In this document: piece after piece, positions 25,257 through 35,967 of the stretch | Position numbering within the stretch: position 1 is the first letter of the stretch | How the letters are laid out: every line of letters begins with the position of its first letter | Assembly (NCBI GenBank): GCA_001804805.1 | Contig: MHBH01000045.1 | Coordinates: forward strand, 1 to 42,710 | Direction: 5' to 3' | DNA: 42,710 nt | Origin: Lentisphaerae bacterium GWF2_49_21 | GTDB lineage: Bacteria; Verrucomicrobiota; Lentisphaeria; Victivallales; GWF2-50-93 | Translations under genes and position numbers: made by a program | The notes under the pieces: model-generated | What the model was told of the DNA's origin: nothing | Database searches by the model: none | The model's input: only the letters and a program-made list of their open reading frames with translations

Positions 25257-26450
25257 ATGATAGAATATTCAAGACAGCTAAAGTACAAGAAGATCTTCAG
25301 CGAGATCGAGAAATTCATATCGCAATCCCCTGCCGGAATCAAGCTCCCTTCAGAAAGGGAACTCGCAAAGACATTCGGATGCAACGCCCTCACTGTCAGA
25401 AAAGCCCTGGCCCCTTTTGTGATAAACAAGAAAATCGTAAGAATAATCGGCAGCGGAACCTTCATAAGCGAATCATCTGTTTCCGACAGCAAGAACATTA
25501 CATCGGTCAACACAAATCCCAATAGGCTCGGGATGCTCATCCATTCTGAAAGCGATCCATATGCCCTTCTGGTAGTCAGAAGCTGTCATGAGTTCGCTTC
25601 CAGAAAAGGCATAGAGCTCAGATATTCCTATGTGAAAGATTTCGGAGACGAAGCCCTGCGTGAAGCTGGAAGGTTTGCCGCAGAGGGATGCTGTGCGATA
25701 ATCCTGCCGTGGTTCCCGTCGAAATTTTCCGGCCAGGTATCCGACTTCATACGGAAATCCCCTGCCCCGGTCTCAATTCCATATCTCATTCCCGGTCTTG
25801 AACGAAACTGTTTTGAAAGGCAGGAGGTTTTCGGAAGAGGAACAATTGTCCAGACTGAGGCGGCATGCCGTTATCTCCAGATGCTGGGGCACAGATCAAT
25901 CGCTCTTCTCGGTCCGGATGCTCCTTCCGACAAGATAATGCAGCAGCGGCTTGGCTCATATTCATCATTCACCTGCCGTTCAGATCTTTCGAACATCTGC
26001 GGGCTTGTCGGAGGCACTTTTCCCGAGATGGACGCCCTTGCTTCAAAATGGAGCAAAACCAAGGACCGTCTTTCCGTGATATGCCACGATGACCTTCATG
26101 CAATCAGGTTCATGGCGGCGATGAGGAAGCTGGGCCTTTCAGCCCCTGCTAACTTCGCAATAATGGGTTGCAACAACACTCTCGAGGCGCGTTTCTCCGA
26201 TCCTCCTCTGACAAGCATCTATGACGACTACGGATATTCCGGCGAATGGCTGGCACGAAACGCCCTGGCCCTTGCCAAAGGGGAGATTGACCAGTCATCC
26301 ACCAACCCCAGACATCATCTCGTGGTAAGGAATTCCTGCGGAGGGCTCGAAAGAATAAATCCAAAACTCATTTCCGGGCTCGAAGCTTCAGGGATAATGA
26401 TCGAATATGACAAGGAACCACTAATTTCATCTATGGAGGTGCCGGCATGA
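25257..26450 (+). CDS. GntR-type regulator with LacI-type sensor domain, first gene of the GH5/pseudopilin operon
   Basis: The 397-residue protein has an N-terminal winged helix (about 1-70: [42 protein letters not shown], then the GSGTFI wing) and a periplasmic-binding-like sensor from about residue 85 ([79 protein letters not shown]). AraR of Bacillus has this architecture. It probably senses a sugar released by the linked enzymes and controls the operon and itself. ATG 25257 follows AAAGGA by 7 bases and lies after the promoter. The stop overlaps the start of the first pseudopilin (ATGA), so the two are translated together. The regulator at 138-1193 is a distant paralogue with the same neighbour type. 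Confidence 0.93.
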   Translation: MIEYSRQLKYKKIFSEIEKFISQSPAGIKLPSERELAKTFGCNALTVRKALAPFVINKKIVRIIGSGTFISESSVSDSKNITSVNTNPNRLGMLIHSESDPYALLVVRSCHEFASRKGIELRYSYVKDFGDEALREAGRFAAEGCCAIILPWFPSKFSGQVSDFIRKSPAPVSIPYLIPGLERNCFERQEVFGRGTIVQTEAACRYLQMLGHRSIALLGPDAPSDKIMQQRLGSYSSFTCRSDLSNICGLVGGTFPEMDALASKWSKTKDRLSVICHDDLHAIRFMAAMRKLGLSAPANFAIMGCNNTLEARFSDPPLTSIYDDYGYSGEWLARNALALAKGEIDQSSTNPRHHLVVRNSCGGLERINPKLISGLEASGIMIEYDKEPLISSMEVPA

Positions 26451-27103
26451 AGAGGAAAACAAAAGATACTGGATACTTGATACTTGAAACTCGATATCCG
26501 GAAAGGAAATCAAGATTTAAAATCCTGCATCCTGCATCCTGTATCCTGCATCACACTTTTACCCTCATCGAGCTTCTTGTTGTAATTGCGATCATCGCAA
26601 TACTCGCGGCGCTGCTGCTGCCCGCGCTGAAGAACGCGAAGGATTCAGCAAAAACCATGGTCTGCAACAGCCGTTTGAAACAGCTCTTTCTTCTGAGCAA
26701 CGAATATGTTGAGTATAATGAAGGATGGGCGCCGTATGTGTCTTGGGCCTGGAAGAGCAAGATATCCGAATATCTGCCCACATACACTTATTCCCCATCG
26801 GAAGGCTCCTTGACAGTCGGAGATGTGAAAAATCTCTTCTACTGCCCTTCCGCAATTCCAATTCCTCAGAATAAATGGGATGGCAGAAACTGCGCATTTA
26901 CAGCAAGCTATACCGGATCCGGAGTGATGAACGTATATAGGAAAAAGAGTCCGGAAAAGGACGCATGGCTTCATGATTCCGCAGTATCAGTAGCAAATGG
27001 TTATCGGGCAGGCGACTGGAACTGCTCTTCAGAACGCAGGCATATCGGATACAGGGCGAACAGGCTCTACTGGGACGGGCACGTGGAAACCTGGCCACAA
27101 TAA
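26447..27103 (+). CDS. Pseudopilin 1 of the operon, repeat-derived leader
   Basis: The 218-residue protein has an unusually long leader of about 41 residues, then [23 protein letters not shown], a helix ending near the CNSRLKQ segment, and a soluble beta-rich domain ending in an H-X10-DG-like motif ([18 protein letters not shown]). Proteins of this layout (DUF1559-like) are abundant in PVC bacteria; function is unproven. GGAGGTG precedes the ATG, which overlaps the regulator stop, so the start is firm although the leader is read from repeat DNA ([13 protein letters not shown] and HPASCILHH come from inverted GATACTGGATAC/ATCCTGCATCC units). The residue before the cleavage site is Thr, not Gly. 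It should sit in the inner membrane or be assembled into a pseudopilus after cleavage. Confidence 0.9.
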   Translation: MKRKTKDTGYLILETRYPERKSRFKILHPASCILHHTFTLIELLVVIAIIAILAALLLPALKNAKDSAKTMVCNSRLKQLFLLSNEYVEYNEGWAPYVSWAWKSKISEYLPTYTYSPSEGSLTVGDVKNLFYCPSAIPIPQNKWDGRNCAFTASYTGSGVMNVYRKKSPEKDAWLHDSAVSVANGYRAGDWNCSSERRHIGYRANRLYWDGHVETWPQ

Positions 27104-27134
27104 AGGAAACTGCAAACGCTAAGGTTTTTCAATT

Positions 27135-28016
27135 ATGATCAGTAAAATAACAGATGAAAGGAGACTGAAACTTGATGCTGGATACTGGATACTCGATACT
27201 CGATATCCTGAAGGAAGAACAAGGATCCAGTATCCTGAAACTATCATCCGGCATTGGTCATTTACACTTATAGAGCTCTTGGTGGTAATTGCAATTATCG
27301 CGATACTTGTGGCTTTGTTGCTACCCGCACTCAAGAGAGCCAAGGAGTCGGCAAAGAGCATCGTCTGTCTTAGCAATCTCAAGCAGATAGGAGGAGGTTT
27401 CCAGCTATATGTCGGTGATTCCGACATGTATCTGCCCCCTCTAAACCAATATGTTTCCTACAGATCGTATGCAGATGGAGGCCTCGAAAAGAACTATGGC
27501 ATGTGGAACTGCATCGGCCCCTATCTGGGGTTCCCGCAATGGGCAGGATGGGAAAGCCCTGCAACAAGCTCCGATGATCCTGTTCATATAAAATTTGACA
27601 GCTACTGGGGAACTTATAAGCTGAAAGACAAGCTCATCAAGACGGTTTGGGGATGTCCGAGCGCAAATGATAGTTCCTCGCCATGGGGCAATAATACCAA
27701 TACCGCCATATATGCTGAATCCCTTTACCTGCAGAAAACTCCTCCTGGCGCATCCAATCCCAGATCATGGAGCTTCGCTCGTTTGATAGTAAACATACCG
27801 GCCAGCCCTTCCAAGGCGATCCATGTTGGAGATGCGGGTGATTGGCATCTGGGTTCTCCAACCGAAGCAAGGACAGCCGTGCCGGGCACCAGCGAGTATA
27901 ACATTGCCAAATACAGGCACATGAACGGAGTAAATGTATCCTTTCTGGACGGACATGCCGGACACTACCCTGCGGTTGATGTCAAGAATGATATCCAGAA
28001 TGATTTCTCGTTATAG
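27135..28016 (+). CDS. Pseudopilin 2 of the operon, repeat-derived leader
   Basis: The 293-residue protein has a long leader (residues 1-43) containing [14 protein letters not shown], encoded by the same kind of GGATACTGGATAC repeat as pseudopilin 1. [16 protein letters not shown], the conserved [20 protein letters not shown] helix end and a C-terminal domain with [16 protein letters not shown] (H-X9-DG) follow. No other Met, GTG or TTG start lies between the repeat and FTLIELL, so the repeat must be translated. Ser precedes the cleavage site. It is a close paralogue of pseudopilin 5 (31488): shared [31 protein letters not shown]. It ends 24 bases before the first GH5 gene, indicating co-transcription. 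Confidence 0.9.
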   Translation: MISKITDERRLKLDAGYWILDTRYPEGRTRIQYPETIIRHWSFTLIELLVVIAIIAILVALLLPALKRAKESAKSIVCLSNLKQIGGGFQLYVGDSDMYLPPLNQYVSYRSYADGGLEKNYGMWNCIGPYLGFPQWAGWESPATSSDDPVHIKFDSYWGTYKLKDKLIKTVWGCPSANDSSSPWGNNTNTAIYAESLYLQKTPPGASNPRSWSFARLIVNIPASPSKAIHVGDAGDWHLGSPTEARTAVPGTSEYNIAKYRHMNGVNVSFLDGHAGHYPAVDVKNDIQNDFSL

Positions 28017-28040
28017 TTAAATTATAAACAAGGGCCGTAC

Positions 28041-29759
28041 ATGAAATTCAGTCTTAAAGGAAAAATCACCTCTCGGCATCAAAAACACGGATGGATGAAA
28101 ACAATTGGAGTTTATATGAGCATATATGCAAGCGTCTTCGCCCTGACATCATGTGCGATTTCCGCAGATTCCACGACAAACACCAAAACCTCCCTCCTCA
28201 GCAATGGAGACTTCGAAAAGGACGGCGGAAACAGCTGGCCGGCGGAATGGACGCATCCTGAAGGTGCGACATGGGAGCTCGAAAACGGGAACCATTTCCT
28301 CAGATTGAAGCTCGTTAAACCGGATCAGATTCTCACCGTATACAGATCTGTGGATGTCAGGCCTGAACACAAGGCCTATTCCTTGAGCTTCCGCGTCAGG
28401 TACAGTGACATGAAGAAGGGCAAGGAGCAATGGCACGATGGCAGGGTCATGCTGGATTTCAAGGACAAGGACGGCAACAAGCTCGATCCAAGTCCGCGAG
28501 CCCCCTATTTCAACAAGGGAGCATCGGACTGGAAGGAGGACAGCGTCGAATTCTTAGTGCCTGAAGGAGCAGTGAAACTCGATATTCTCCCGTCGCTGAT
28601 CAAAGTATCGAGCGGAACAATCGACTTCGACGATTTCAAGCTGACGGCAGTTCCCGCGGAACCAATTATTGCAAGGCAGAAGGAGGCCGAGGAAAAGAGG
28701 CTTGCGGAAGTCGCAAAACGCGCCGCCGAAGTCAAGCCGCAGGTTCCGCAGCCACCGGCCAACAAGATCCCTTCAGAACTTCACGTGTCAGGCAACAAGA
28801 TACAGACCTCTGACGGCAAGGACGTCTGGCTGCAGGGACTGGCTGTCGCGAGCATGGAATGGAACGCCGCCGGAGACAACGTCCTAAAATCAATTGGAGT
28901 GGCGATCAAGGACTGGAAGTCCAACTGCATCCGTCTGGGAGTGAGGGAGCATTTCTGGATCGGGAAGGGTCCGTACCAGAAGGATGGTGGAGCGGCATAC
29001 CGTCAGCTTGTAGAGGATTCCGCCAACCTCTGTGCGGCAAACGGGGTCTATCTCGTGATCGATCTCCACAGGTTCCGGGCTCCCACTGAAAAAGATGCCG
29101 ACTTCTGGAAGGATGTCGCAACAAAATTCAAGAACAATCCGGCAGTGATGTTCGAGCTTTTCAACGAGGCACATGACATCTCCTGGGAAGTCTGGCGCGA
29201 CGGAGGGATTGTGATAGATGAAAAAAAGAAGGACAGCGATGCGTTGGCCGAGAACAAGGAGAAATTGAAGAGTTTCAATTCCGTCGGCATGCAGAAGCTG
29301 GTCGATGTCGTCCGCGAGACTGGAGCGAAGAACATTGTCATAGTCGGCGGACTTGACTGGGGCTACGATCTTTCCGGAATACTCAACGGATTTGCCTTGA
29401 ACGACCGTGGAGGGAATGGAATTGTCTATTCGAGCCATGTCTATCCGTGGAAGAGCGAATGGCAGAAATGTTTCATGGATGCTGCGGTGAAATATCCGCT
29501 TTTCATCGGTGAGACGGGCTGTGAAGTGGAGAGGATGCCTTTCATTCCTCCGGAACGCCATGAGGATCCGTATACCTGGGCGCCGGACATGCTCGGGATC
29601 ATCCAGAAGAACAAGTTGAACTGGACGGCATGGTGCTTCCATCCGAAATCGACTCCCCGCGTGATTCTTGACTGGGAATACACCCCTACTCCGTTCTGGG
29701 GCGTGTTCGTGAAGGAAGCACTGGCGGGAAAACAGTTCGAAATGAAAAAGATGAGGTAA
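28041..29759 (+). CDS. Secreted GH5 family glycoside hydrolase A (cellulase-like)
   Basis: The 572-residue protein has a signal sequence with a lipobox-like ALTSC (about residues 34-38), so it may be a lipoprotein. An N-terminal beta-sandwich of the carbohydrate-binding type (about 50-205; SLLSNGDFEKDGG, TIDFDDFKL) is followed by a Lys/Glu/Ala-rich linker (about 210-245) and a GH5 TIM barrel. The acid/base is E376 in FELFNEAHD and the nucleophile is E491 in FIGETGCE; HLHR-like DLHRF and SSHVYPW are also typical of clan GH-A. GH5 members cut beta-1,4-glucans or mannans; the exact substrate is unknown. The C-terminus AGKQFEMKKMR is shared with the two other GH5 proteins. It lies between pseudopilins 2 and 3. 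Starts at 28041 or at internal Met codons are possible. Confidence 0.92.
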   Translation: MKFSLKGKITSRHQKHGWMKTIGVYMSIYASVFALTSCAISADSTTNTKTSLLSNGDFEKDGGNSWPAEWTHPEGATWELENGNHFLRLKLVKPDQILTVYRSVDVRPEHKAYSLSFRVRYSDMKKGKEQWHDGRVMLDFKDKDGNKLDPSPRAPYFNKGASDWKEDSVEFLVPEGAVKLDILPSLIKVSSGTIDFDDFKLTAVPAEPIIARQKEAEEKRLAEVAKRAAEVKPQVPQPPANKIPSELHVSGNKIQTSDGKDVWLQGLAVASMEWNAAGDNVLKSIGVAIKDWKSNCIRLGVREHFWIGKGPYQKDGGAAYRQLVEDSANLCAANGVYLVIDLHRFRAPTEKDADFWKDVATKFKNNPAVMFELFNEAHDISWEVWRDGGIVIDEKKKDSDALAENKEKLKSFNSVGMQKLVDVVRETGAKNIVIVGGLDWGYDLSGILNGFALNDRGGNGIVYSSHVYPWKSEWQKCFMDAAVKYPLFIGETGCEVERMPFIPPERHEDPYTWAPDMLGIIQKNKLNWTAWCFHPKSTPRVILDWEYTPTPFWGVFVKEALAGKQFEMKKMR

Positions 29760-29822
29760 TGATAATTTAGTATGTTTTTTACCTGATTTATGATAGAATA
29801 TGTTATGATGCGAAGGGCTGAA

Positions 29823-30542
29823 ATGAATAGAATCGGAAATAAATTCACACTGATTGAACTACTCGTCGTAATCGCGATCATCGCAATTCTCGCGGCGATG
29901 CTGCTGCCAGCCTTGAAAAATGCCAGGGATACCGCAAAAAGCACCGTCTGCATGGGCTCGCTCAAGCAGATGGGGATTGCCAATCAGATGTATGCCGATG
30001 ACAGCGCCGACTACTGCGTTCCTCCTGGAAACTGGAGCTGGTCGAAATGCATGTTCGGCAATCCGCTGTTCCTGGATTTGCTAGGTGGAATAAAGGCATA
30101 CCAGACCGGAGCCAACTGGTCGCACGGCTATTGGCCGGTAAACATGCTCTGCCCATCTTCGAAACCCCCGGAACATCCGACAATACCGGGATTCTTCTTG
30201 GCGGCTGCAAGCTGGGGCATCAACACCTACAGCATGCATCCTACATACTATGTCCGCCGCAAGGACATATTGCCTTTCCCGGGCAAGGACAGCACCCGGG
30301 TTTTATTTCTTGACCACATTTCACTTGAAGCGCATGCTGGCACTGTCGACCCTTCAAAATATGCCTCCTACGGCGAGTACGGCGGCCATCCCAATGACGC
30401 ATCAGATGGATGCAAACGCACGGCATATCGACACAGCCGCTCCACCAACGTTGCATTTTACGATGGACATGCCGGTCCCATGAAACAGGAAGATTTATTT
30501 GGGGATGCCAATCTCAATAATATGGTTTGGAAACAGAGGTAA
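29823..30542 (+). CDS. Pseudopilin 3 of the operon, short leader
   Basis: The 239-residue protein starts at ATG 29823 (MNRIGNK, with GAAGGG about 6 bases upstream) and goes straight into [36 protein letters not shown]. The soluble domain ends with [17 protein letters not shown] (H-X9-DG). Lys directly precedes the expected cleavage site, which is unusual for a prepilin peptidase substrate. The stop codon overlaps the next coding region, so translation is probably coupled. Its leader lacks repeat DNA and shows what an uninvaded leader looks like in this operon. Confidence 0.9.
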   Translation: MNRIGNKFTLIELLVVIAIIAILAAMLLPALKNARDTAKSTVCMGSLKQMGIANQMYADDSADYCVPPGNWSWSKCMFGNPLFLDLLGGIKAYQTGANWSHGYWPVNMLCPSSKPPEHPTIPGFFLAAASWGINTYSMHPTYYVRRKDILPFPGKDSTRVLFLDHISLEAHAGTVDPSKYASYGEYGGHPNDASDGCKRTAYRHSRSTNVAFYDGHAGPMKQEDLFGDANLNNMVWKQR

Positions 30543-30547
30543 TGGAT

Positions 30548-31477
30548 ATGGAGCTCAAAATACATGATACTGGATACTTGATACTGGATGTTGAATCCAG
30601 GGAGCTGCCATCAGTTGCCTGCCCTGAGCAAAGTCGAAGGGTCCGTCGTCAGTCGCCCGCCCTGACCTGTACTGAGCATAGTCGAAGTAGCAAGGTCGAA
30701 GGGTCGGCATTCACGCTGATAGAACTTCTGGTAGTAATTGCGATCATCTCAATCCTTGCGGCGCTGCTCCTGCCGGCCTTGAAGAAGGCCAAGGAAACTG
30801 CCAAGACAGCCCTGTGCATAAGCAATCTCAAGCAGATAGGAACTGCATTCCACGGTTATCTCGGCGACTGGAATGATTATCTGCCGCCGGTAGACGCCTA
30901 CGCCTCTCATGTGCCTGGAACTATTGGTGTAAGTCCATGGTGCTTTACAAAGGACTACATGATGTACCACTCCCTCGGCGTCTATTTGAACAAGCAGGCG
31001 TGGGGTGAAATGTCCGGCTCTGATTTCCTCTACGTGATACAAAAAGGCAAAATCAGGGGCAGTGTCTGGGAGTGTGAAGACAAAAAGACATATCCCAACT
31101 ACGACTATCCTTCCATGAACGGATATGCTGAATCAAGGTATCTCTTTAATCCTGCAACTGTCACCAACACCGGCTATCCCAGGCCATTCTTCAAGATTCC
31201 AAGCCCTTCCATCAAGGTCCAGGTTACTGATGCGTATTACTATCCGCCCACATCACCTTATCCAGGAAAAGGCCAGGTGAAAAATCTTGGAACAGCCCTG
31301 GGCACTAAAAATGGAACAGAGAAATACCTGGATCTCTTCCGCCACAACTCGGACAGGGGCGGAGTAATCCATTTCGCCGACGGTCATGCAATGTTCTACA
31401 CAAGGGAGGATGTGATGACGAACCTGACATATTCGGCATCATCTCCAAATTCCATGGACAACTTCAATCTGCCATGA
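30548..31477 (+). CDS. Pseudopilin 4 of the operon, very long repeat-derived leader
   Basis: From ATG 30548 (AGAGG 8 bases upstream; ATG 30542, in a TAATG overlap with the previous stop, is the alternative) the protein has 309 residues. About 58 leader residues precede [16 protein letters not shown]. The leader is made of known-type repeats: the same 20 bases as in pseudopilin 1 (30566-30585 equals 26465-26484), and then CCTGAGCAAAGTCGAAGG-like words that give CPEQSRRV. Ala precedes the cleavage site. The soluble domain ends with [17 protein letters not shown] (H-X11-DG). The helix end [19 protein letters not shown] is typical. It is co-transcribed with pseudopilins 3 and 5. Confidence 0.88.
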   Translation: MELKIHDTGYLILDVESRELPSVACPEQSRRVRRQSPALTCTEHSRSSKVEGSAFTLIELLVVIAIISILAALLLPALKKAKETAKTALCISNLKQIGTAFHGYLGDWNDYLPPVDAYASHVPGTIGVSPWCFTKDYMMYHSLGVYLNKQAWGEMSGSDFLYVIQKGKIRGSVWECEDKKTYPNYDYPSMNGYAESRYLFNPATVTNTGYPRPFFKIPSPSIKVQVTDAYYYPPTSPYPGKGQVKNLGTALGTKNGTEKYLDLFRHNSDRGGVIHFADGHAMFYTREDVMTNLTYSASSPNSMDNFNLP

Positions 31478-31487
31478 GGAAACAACA

Positions 31488-32261
31488 ATGAGAGAAAAGA
31501 CAATAAAATTATTTACATTGATTGAACTACTCGTCGTAATTGCGATCATCGCAATCCTCGCGGCCCTGCTCCTGCCGGCCCTGCAAAGGGCGAAGGAATC
31601 CGCCAAAAGCATATCCTGCACGAGCAACCTCAAACAGATAGGCGCCGCCTTTATGTTATATGTCGGCGACTGGAATGATTATCTGCCGCCTCTTAATCAA
31701 GCATATAAAGGGAATAACAATCCGCAATCAACGTCCGGGAGCTATGGGATGTGGAACTGCGTCGGGCCTTATACTGCCACTCTCAAGTGGCAATGGGGCG
31801 GCATCAATCCTCCTCCATGTGACAATACCGACCCGGAGGATTCCACTCGTATCAAATATGCCGATTATTGGGGGAAGTGCAAGAATAAGTATGGTCTTTA
31901 CAAAACAGTCTGGGGATGCCCTAACTCAAAGGATGATACCTGCCCGTGGGGCGACATTTATGGCGAGTCTCTTTATCTGATTGGTACCGTAGGATGGGGG
32001 AATGATTCGACTAGGACCTGGGCAGGCCCTCGTCTGACTGCGAAAATCATCAATCCATCCAAGGCAGTTCATGTTTCCGAAAGCAACAACTGGCACCTGA
32101 GCTCTCCTGCAAGTGCGAGGACTGCCGTCCCGGGAACAAGTGATTTTGAACTTTACAGGCATATGAAGGGGACAAACGTGCTGTTCGCAGATACTCACGC
32201 CACGTTCTATACGGCGACAGATGTAAAAAATAACATCGGAAATGATTTTACCCTTCCATGA
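31488..32261 (+). CDS. Pseudopilin 5 of the operon, short leader
   Basis: The 257-residue protein starts MREKTIKL followed by [16 protein letters not shown], with Leu before the cleavage site. GAGGAAACAACA precedes the ATG. It is a close paralogue of pseudopilin 2, with shared [41 protein letters not shown] and the terminal NDFTLP. In the H-X9-DG motif the Gly is replaced by Thr ([15 protein letters not shown]). It ends 59 bases before GH5 protein B. The similarity with pseudopilin 2 suggests that a pseudopilin-plus-GH5 unit was duplicated. Confidence 0.9.
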   Translation: MREKTIKLFTLIELLVVIAIIAILAALLLPALQRAKESAKSISCTSNLKQIGAAFMLYVGDWNDYLPPLNQAYKGNNNPQSTSGSYGMWNCVGPYTATLKWQWGGINPPPCDNTDPEDSTRIKYADYWGKCKNKYGLYKTVWGCPNSKDDTCPWGDIYGESLYLIGTVGWGNDSTRTWAGPRLTAKIINPSKAVHVSESNNWHLSSPASARTAVPGTSDFELYRHMKGTNVLFADTHATFYTATDVKNNIGNDFTLP

Positions 32262-32320
32262 TGAATATAATAAAACATTAATTTGTTGCCTGAGTGCAAA
32301 TAAAATATAGGGAGATTCAT

Positions 32321-34258
32321 ATGTCAAAATTGAGAAGGTTCCTTGTAGCCGCAGCATGTCTTGCAATCATTATTTGTTCCATGCCCTCCTATTGCCAGGA
32401 GAAGCCCGACGCCAAGGAGCAGCAGAAGGCTGAACTCGAAGCCAAACCTGCAGATTCAAAATCCAAACTCCTATATGGATTTGAAAAGGACACCCAGGGC
32501 TGGTGGACTTTCAAGAAGGAAGCAGAAATAGACCTTTCGGTGGCGAAACGTGGCGCGGAGAAATCCAGCGGGGCCCTCGAAGTAACTTTTACATCCGGTG
32601 GTGGCAAATCATATCTCGGGGCTGGAATCGAAACAAAATACGCAATGGAAAAGGAACCTTGGAAAAACTACGCCGGCGGACATATGAGCATAAGCCTCAA
32701 GGGGGATGTCCCCTTGAGCGTGAGGGTAGAACTGAGATCCAAGGGACAGGGAAGCTTCGTTGTTCCAATGAAGGTTCAGGATTACTGGGTGAAATACTAC
32801 ATACCGTTCAGCCAGTTCAAGTCTGGAGAGAAGGTCCTCGATCTTGCTGAATCCAACATTGACGAAATCGTGATCATCCCGTCAGCCAGGGCCAAACAGA
32901 AGCATTCGCTGCTTGTCGACAACATCATCCTCTCGCCGGAGGAGATCAAGCTTCCTCCGCCGATCTCGTTCAGCGTCGCAGGAAAGGTCCAGGACGCCTC
33001 CGGGAAACCTGTTTCCGGGGCCGCTGTCCTCCTTGCAAGCAGGTATTCGAAGATAGCTGAGGCTCAGTCCGGCAATGACGGTGTATTTTCAATCTCATCG
33101 ACGGCCCAGCTGCATCGTTTCATATCAACTCCGACACTGGATTCGGCGACGGACATCGATGCAATGGTAACCGCTGACAAACCTGGACTCCTTAGTGCGT
33201 ATTCCCCGGTAAAGATCGTGGACAAGCTGAACCTTTCTACGTTCTGCCTGATACTGGCAACCGCAAAATCCGTGGAGGAGCTAAAAGTCGACGGCAACAG
33301 GCTGAAAACTGCCGGCGGCTCCGAAAAATGGCTGCAGGGAGTCTGCGTGGACAGCCTCGAGTGGTCCGCCTCCGGGGACAATGTCCTCCAGTCAATTTCA
33401 ATCGCCATAGACCTGTGGAAATCGAACTGCATACGACTGCCGATGAAGGACAGTTTCTGGTTCGGGAGGGAGGACGGACAGAAGGATGGAGGAGAGGCTT
33501 ACAGGAAACTTATTGATTCGGCAATTGAGACCTGCGCGAAAAGGGGTGCATATCTTGTCCTCGACCTCCACCGCTTCGGATCATCGCGTCAGGAACACGT
33601 GGAATTCTGGAAGGATGCTGCAACCCGGTATAAGGACAATCCTGCAGTGCTGTTCGAACTTTTCAACGAACCACACGGGATCTCCTGGGACATGTGGCGC
33701 AACGGAGGTGATCTGAAGGATCCGAACAAGAAGAACACCGATGTGAACGCCGCGGAGAACACTGAGAAGCAGGAAGGAACCCGTTCTCCGGGAATGCAGG
33801 CCCTCGTCGATGCAATCCGGGCAACAGGCGCAAAGAACATTATAATTGCCGGAGGCCTGGACTGGGGTTATGATCTTTCGGGCATCATGAACGGCTCCGC
33901 CCTCGACGACAAGGGAGGAAACGGCATCATGTATTCGAGCCATGTCTATCCATGGAAAAGCGACTGGGCCGGAAAAACTCTGATAGCTGCGGAAAAATAT
34001 CCCCTCTTTATCGGTGAGGTTGGCTGCCAGCCTGAACCTATGCCGTGGCAGAAGTCAACGGAGGATCCAAAAATATGGGCCCCTGACATGATCGGCTTCA
34101 TCCAGAAGAACAAATTGAACTGGACCGGATTCAGCTTCCATCCTGGCTGCGGACCAAGGGCGATCCTCGACTGGCAGTATACTCCGTCACCATACTGGGG
34201 CGCATACGTCAAGGAAGCCTTGTCCGGAAAACAGTTCGAAATGAAGAAAATGCGCTAA
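32321..34258 (+). CDS. Secreted multidomain GH5 family glycoside hydrolase B
   Basis: The 645-residue protein starts at ATG 32321 (GGGAG 6 bases upstream). Order: signal peptide (MSKLRRFLVAAACLAIIICS); short Glu/Lys linker; CBM11/CBM4-like beta-sandwich (about 45-210, LLYGFEKDTQGWWTF to SLLVDNIIL); carboxypeptidase-regulatory-like beta-sandwich (about 218-315, SVAGKVQDASGKPVSGAAV); GH5 barrel. Catalytic residues are E450 (FELFNEPHG) and E566 (FIGEVGC). The barrel is closely similar to that of protein A, including the ISWDMWRNGG, GGLDWGYDLSGI and SSHVYPWKS segments, but the N-terminal modules differ, so the barrel has been combined with different binding domains. The end is SGKQFEMKKMR. It is directly followed by GH5 protein C. 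Confidence 0.92.
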   Translation: MSKLRRFLVAAACLAIIICSMPSYCQEKPDAKEQQKAELEAKPADSKSKLLYGFEKDTQGWWTFKKEAEIDLSVAKRGAEKSSGALEVTFTSGGGKSYLGAGIETKYAMEKEPWKNYAGGHMSISLKGDVPLSVRVELRSKGQGSFVVPMKVQDYWVKYYIPFSQFKSGEKVLDLAESNIDEIVIIPSARAKQKHSLLVDNIILSPEEIKLPPPISFSVAGKVQDASGKPVSGAAVLLASRYSKIAEAQSGNDGVFSISSTAQLHRFISTPTLDSATDIDAMVTADKPGLLSAYSPVKIVDKLNLSTFCLILATAKSVEELKVDGNRLKTAGGSEKWLQGVCVDSLEWSASGDNVLQSISIAIDLWKSNCIRLPMKDSFWFGREDGQKDGGEAYRKLIDSAIETCAKRGAYLVLDLHRFGSSRQEHVEFWKDAATRYKDNPAVLFELFNEPHGISWDMWRNGGDLKDPNKKNTDVNAAENTEKQEGTRSPGMQALVDAIRATGAKNIIIAGGLDWGYDLSGIMNGSALDDKGGNGIMYSSHVYPWKSDWAGKTLIAAEKYPLFIGEVGCQPEPMPWQKSTEDPKIWAPDMIGFIQKNKLNWTGFSFHPGCGPRAILDWQYTPSPYWGAYVKEALSGKQFEMKKMR

Positions 34259-34281
34259 CTGATAAATACGCGGGTGTTCAA

Positions 34282-35964
34282 ATGGGGGAGATTATTAGAA
34301 ATAGAATTCGGGCAATGGTATTCTCATTGCTCGTTCTAGGGTTTTCCACTGCCATGGCTGAAGACGGCAAAGCATTGCTGCCAAATGGAAATCTTGAGAC
34401 TCCGGATGCGACCGGCAAATGGCCGGTGGGCTGGCAGAAAGGTCCTGTAGGAATAAACTGGGAAATCGAGGACGGAAACCACTTCCTCCGTTTCAAGCAG
34501 ACAACTCCCGGCGCTATGCTCAGGCTGTATGTCCCTGTCGATATCCCGGCTGGAGCCAAGGGTCTGCGTTTCAGCTTCCGCGTCCGTTTCAAGGATATAG
34601 CCGCCGGGGAGAAGCCATGGTTCGACGCGTATTTTAAACTGAATTATAAGGACGCCAGCGGAAAGGTGATGGAGCCGGATCCATGCGACTTCCATTTTTC
34701 CGGCACGAGCAAAGGCAGCGTGGATGAAAAGCAGAAGATCACCTGGGTTGAAAAGTCGCTTGTCATGCCAGTGCCTGATGGGGCCACCAAGCTGGAATTC
34801 TGGCCGTCATTGTTTAACGCCAAAGCAGGCATCCTGGATATTGACGATGTAAACGTAGTTGTTGCATCCGACGAGGAAACCACCAAGGCCATCGAGCATA
34901 AGAAGGCCATGACCGAACATCCGAATCCACCATCGGAAACTCCCAATCCGGAGAAATGGCCTTCTGAGCTTTTCGTGGCAGGCAATCAGATTCAGACCAA
35001 GGACGGCAAGAACGTCTGGCTGCAGGGAGTTTACATCTGCAGCCTTGAATGGAGCCCTCGTGGGGAGGGAGGCGTTGTGTATTCGGCAAAGGTGGCGATC
35101 GAAGACTGGAAGTCAAACGTCATACGCCTTGCGCTCATGGACGATTATTGGTTTGGAAAATCAGACAGGCAGAATGACGGAGGGACCGAATATCGTGCGC
35201 TGGTCAATGACATTGTCAGTTTCGCCAGCAACCGCGGCGCCTATGTTGTGCTGGATCTGCATCATTACCGTGCCATCAAGGAAGAACATCTGAAATTCTG
35301 GAAGGAAGTTGCAGCAAAGTACAAGAACCATCCTGCAGTCCTTTTCGATATCATCAACGAGCCTTATGACATTTCATGGGAGATCTGGCGCAACGGCGGT
35401 TTCGTGGAGGAAAAAGGCAAGCCCGCCGACATCGATGCCGTCCTGACAGCGGATCAGAAAAGCAAGAAGCTCAGCGGATTCAGTTCGCCCGGAATGCAGG
35501 CGGCTGTCAATGCGATCCGCGAGACCGGAGCCAGGAACATCATTGTCGCTGGTGGCATTGACTGGTCCGGCGATCTTTCCGGAATAGCAAATGGCTACGC
35601 GCTTGACGAAAAAGGTGGGAACGGGATCATGTATTCCTGGCACATCTACTGGTGGCATAAGAACTGGCAGGGGCGCGTTCTGGAGACAACGGTGAAGTAT
35701 CCGATCCTCGTCGGTGAATGCGGAGCTTCCGTCAACAAGATGTCCTTCATTCCGGCAAAGGACCATGATGATCCCTTCGAGTGGTCGCCTGATTTCATCG
35801 GCCTTGTCCAGAAATACAAGCTTAACTGGACAGCCTCCCTGTTCCATGTGAACGCGGCTCCTAACATGATCCAGGACTGGAATTACACTCCCACCCCGGC
35901 ATGGGGAGCTTTTGTCAAGGATGCCTTGTCCGGCAAACAGTTTGAAATGAAAAAAACGAGGTGA
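34282..35964 (+). CDS. Secreted GH5 family glycoside hydrolase C
   Basis: The 560-residue protein has a signal peptide (about residues 1-26, FSLLVLGFSTAMAE), a carbohydrate-binding-type beta-sandwich related to that of protein A (about 30-205; GNLETPDATGKWPVGW, ILDIDDVNVV), a linker rich in Pro/Glu and a GH5 barrel. The acid/base is E360 (FDIINEPYD) and the nucleophile E479 (ILVGECGAS). Differences from A and B around the active site (DLHHYR for DLHRF, SWHIYWW for SSHVYPW) suggest a different substrate preference. It ends SGKQFEMKKTR. It starts 23 bases after protein B and stops 3 bases before pseudopilin 6. Confidence 0.92.
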   Translation: MGEIIRNRIRAMVFSLLVLGFSTAMAEDGKALLPNGNLETPDATGKWPVGWQKGPVGINWEIEDGNHFLRFKQTTPGAMLRLYVPVDIPAGAKGLRFSFRVRFKDIAAGEKPWFDAYFKLNYKDASGKVMEPDPCDFHFSGTSKGSVDEKQKITWVEKSLVMPVPDGATKLEFWPSLFNAKAGILDIDDVNVVVASDEETTKAIEHKKAMTEHPNPPSETPNPEKWPSELFVAGNQIQTKDGKNVWLQGVYICSLEWSPRGEGGVVYSAKVAIEDWKSNVIRLALMDDYWFGKSDRQNDGGTEYRALVNDIVSFASNRGAYVVLDLHHYRAIKEEHLKFWKEVAAKYKNHPAVLFDIINEPYDISWEIWRNGGFVEEKGKPADIDAVLTADQKSKKLSGFSSPGMQAAVNAIRETGARNIIVAGGIDWSGDLSGIANGYALDEKGGNGIMYSWHIYWWHKNWQGRVLETTVKYPILVGECGASVNKMSFIPAKDHDDPFEWSPDFIGLVQKYKLNWTASLFHVNAAPNMIQDWNYTPTPAWGAFVKDALSGKQFEMKKTR

Positions 35965-35967
35965 TAA

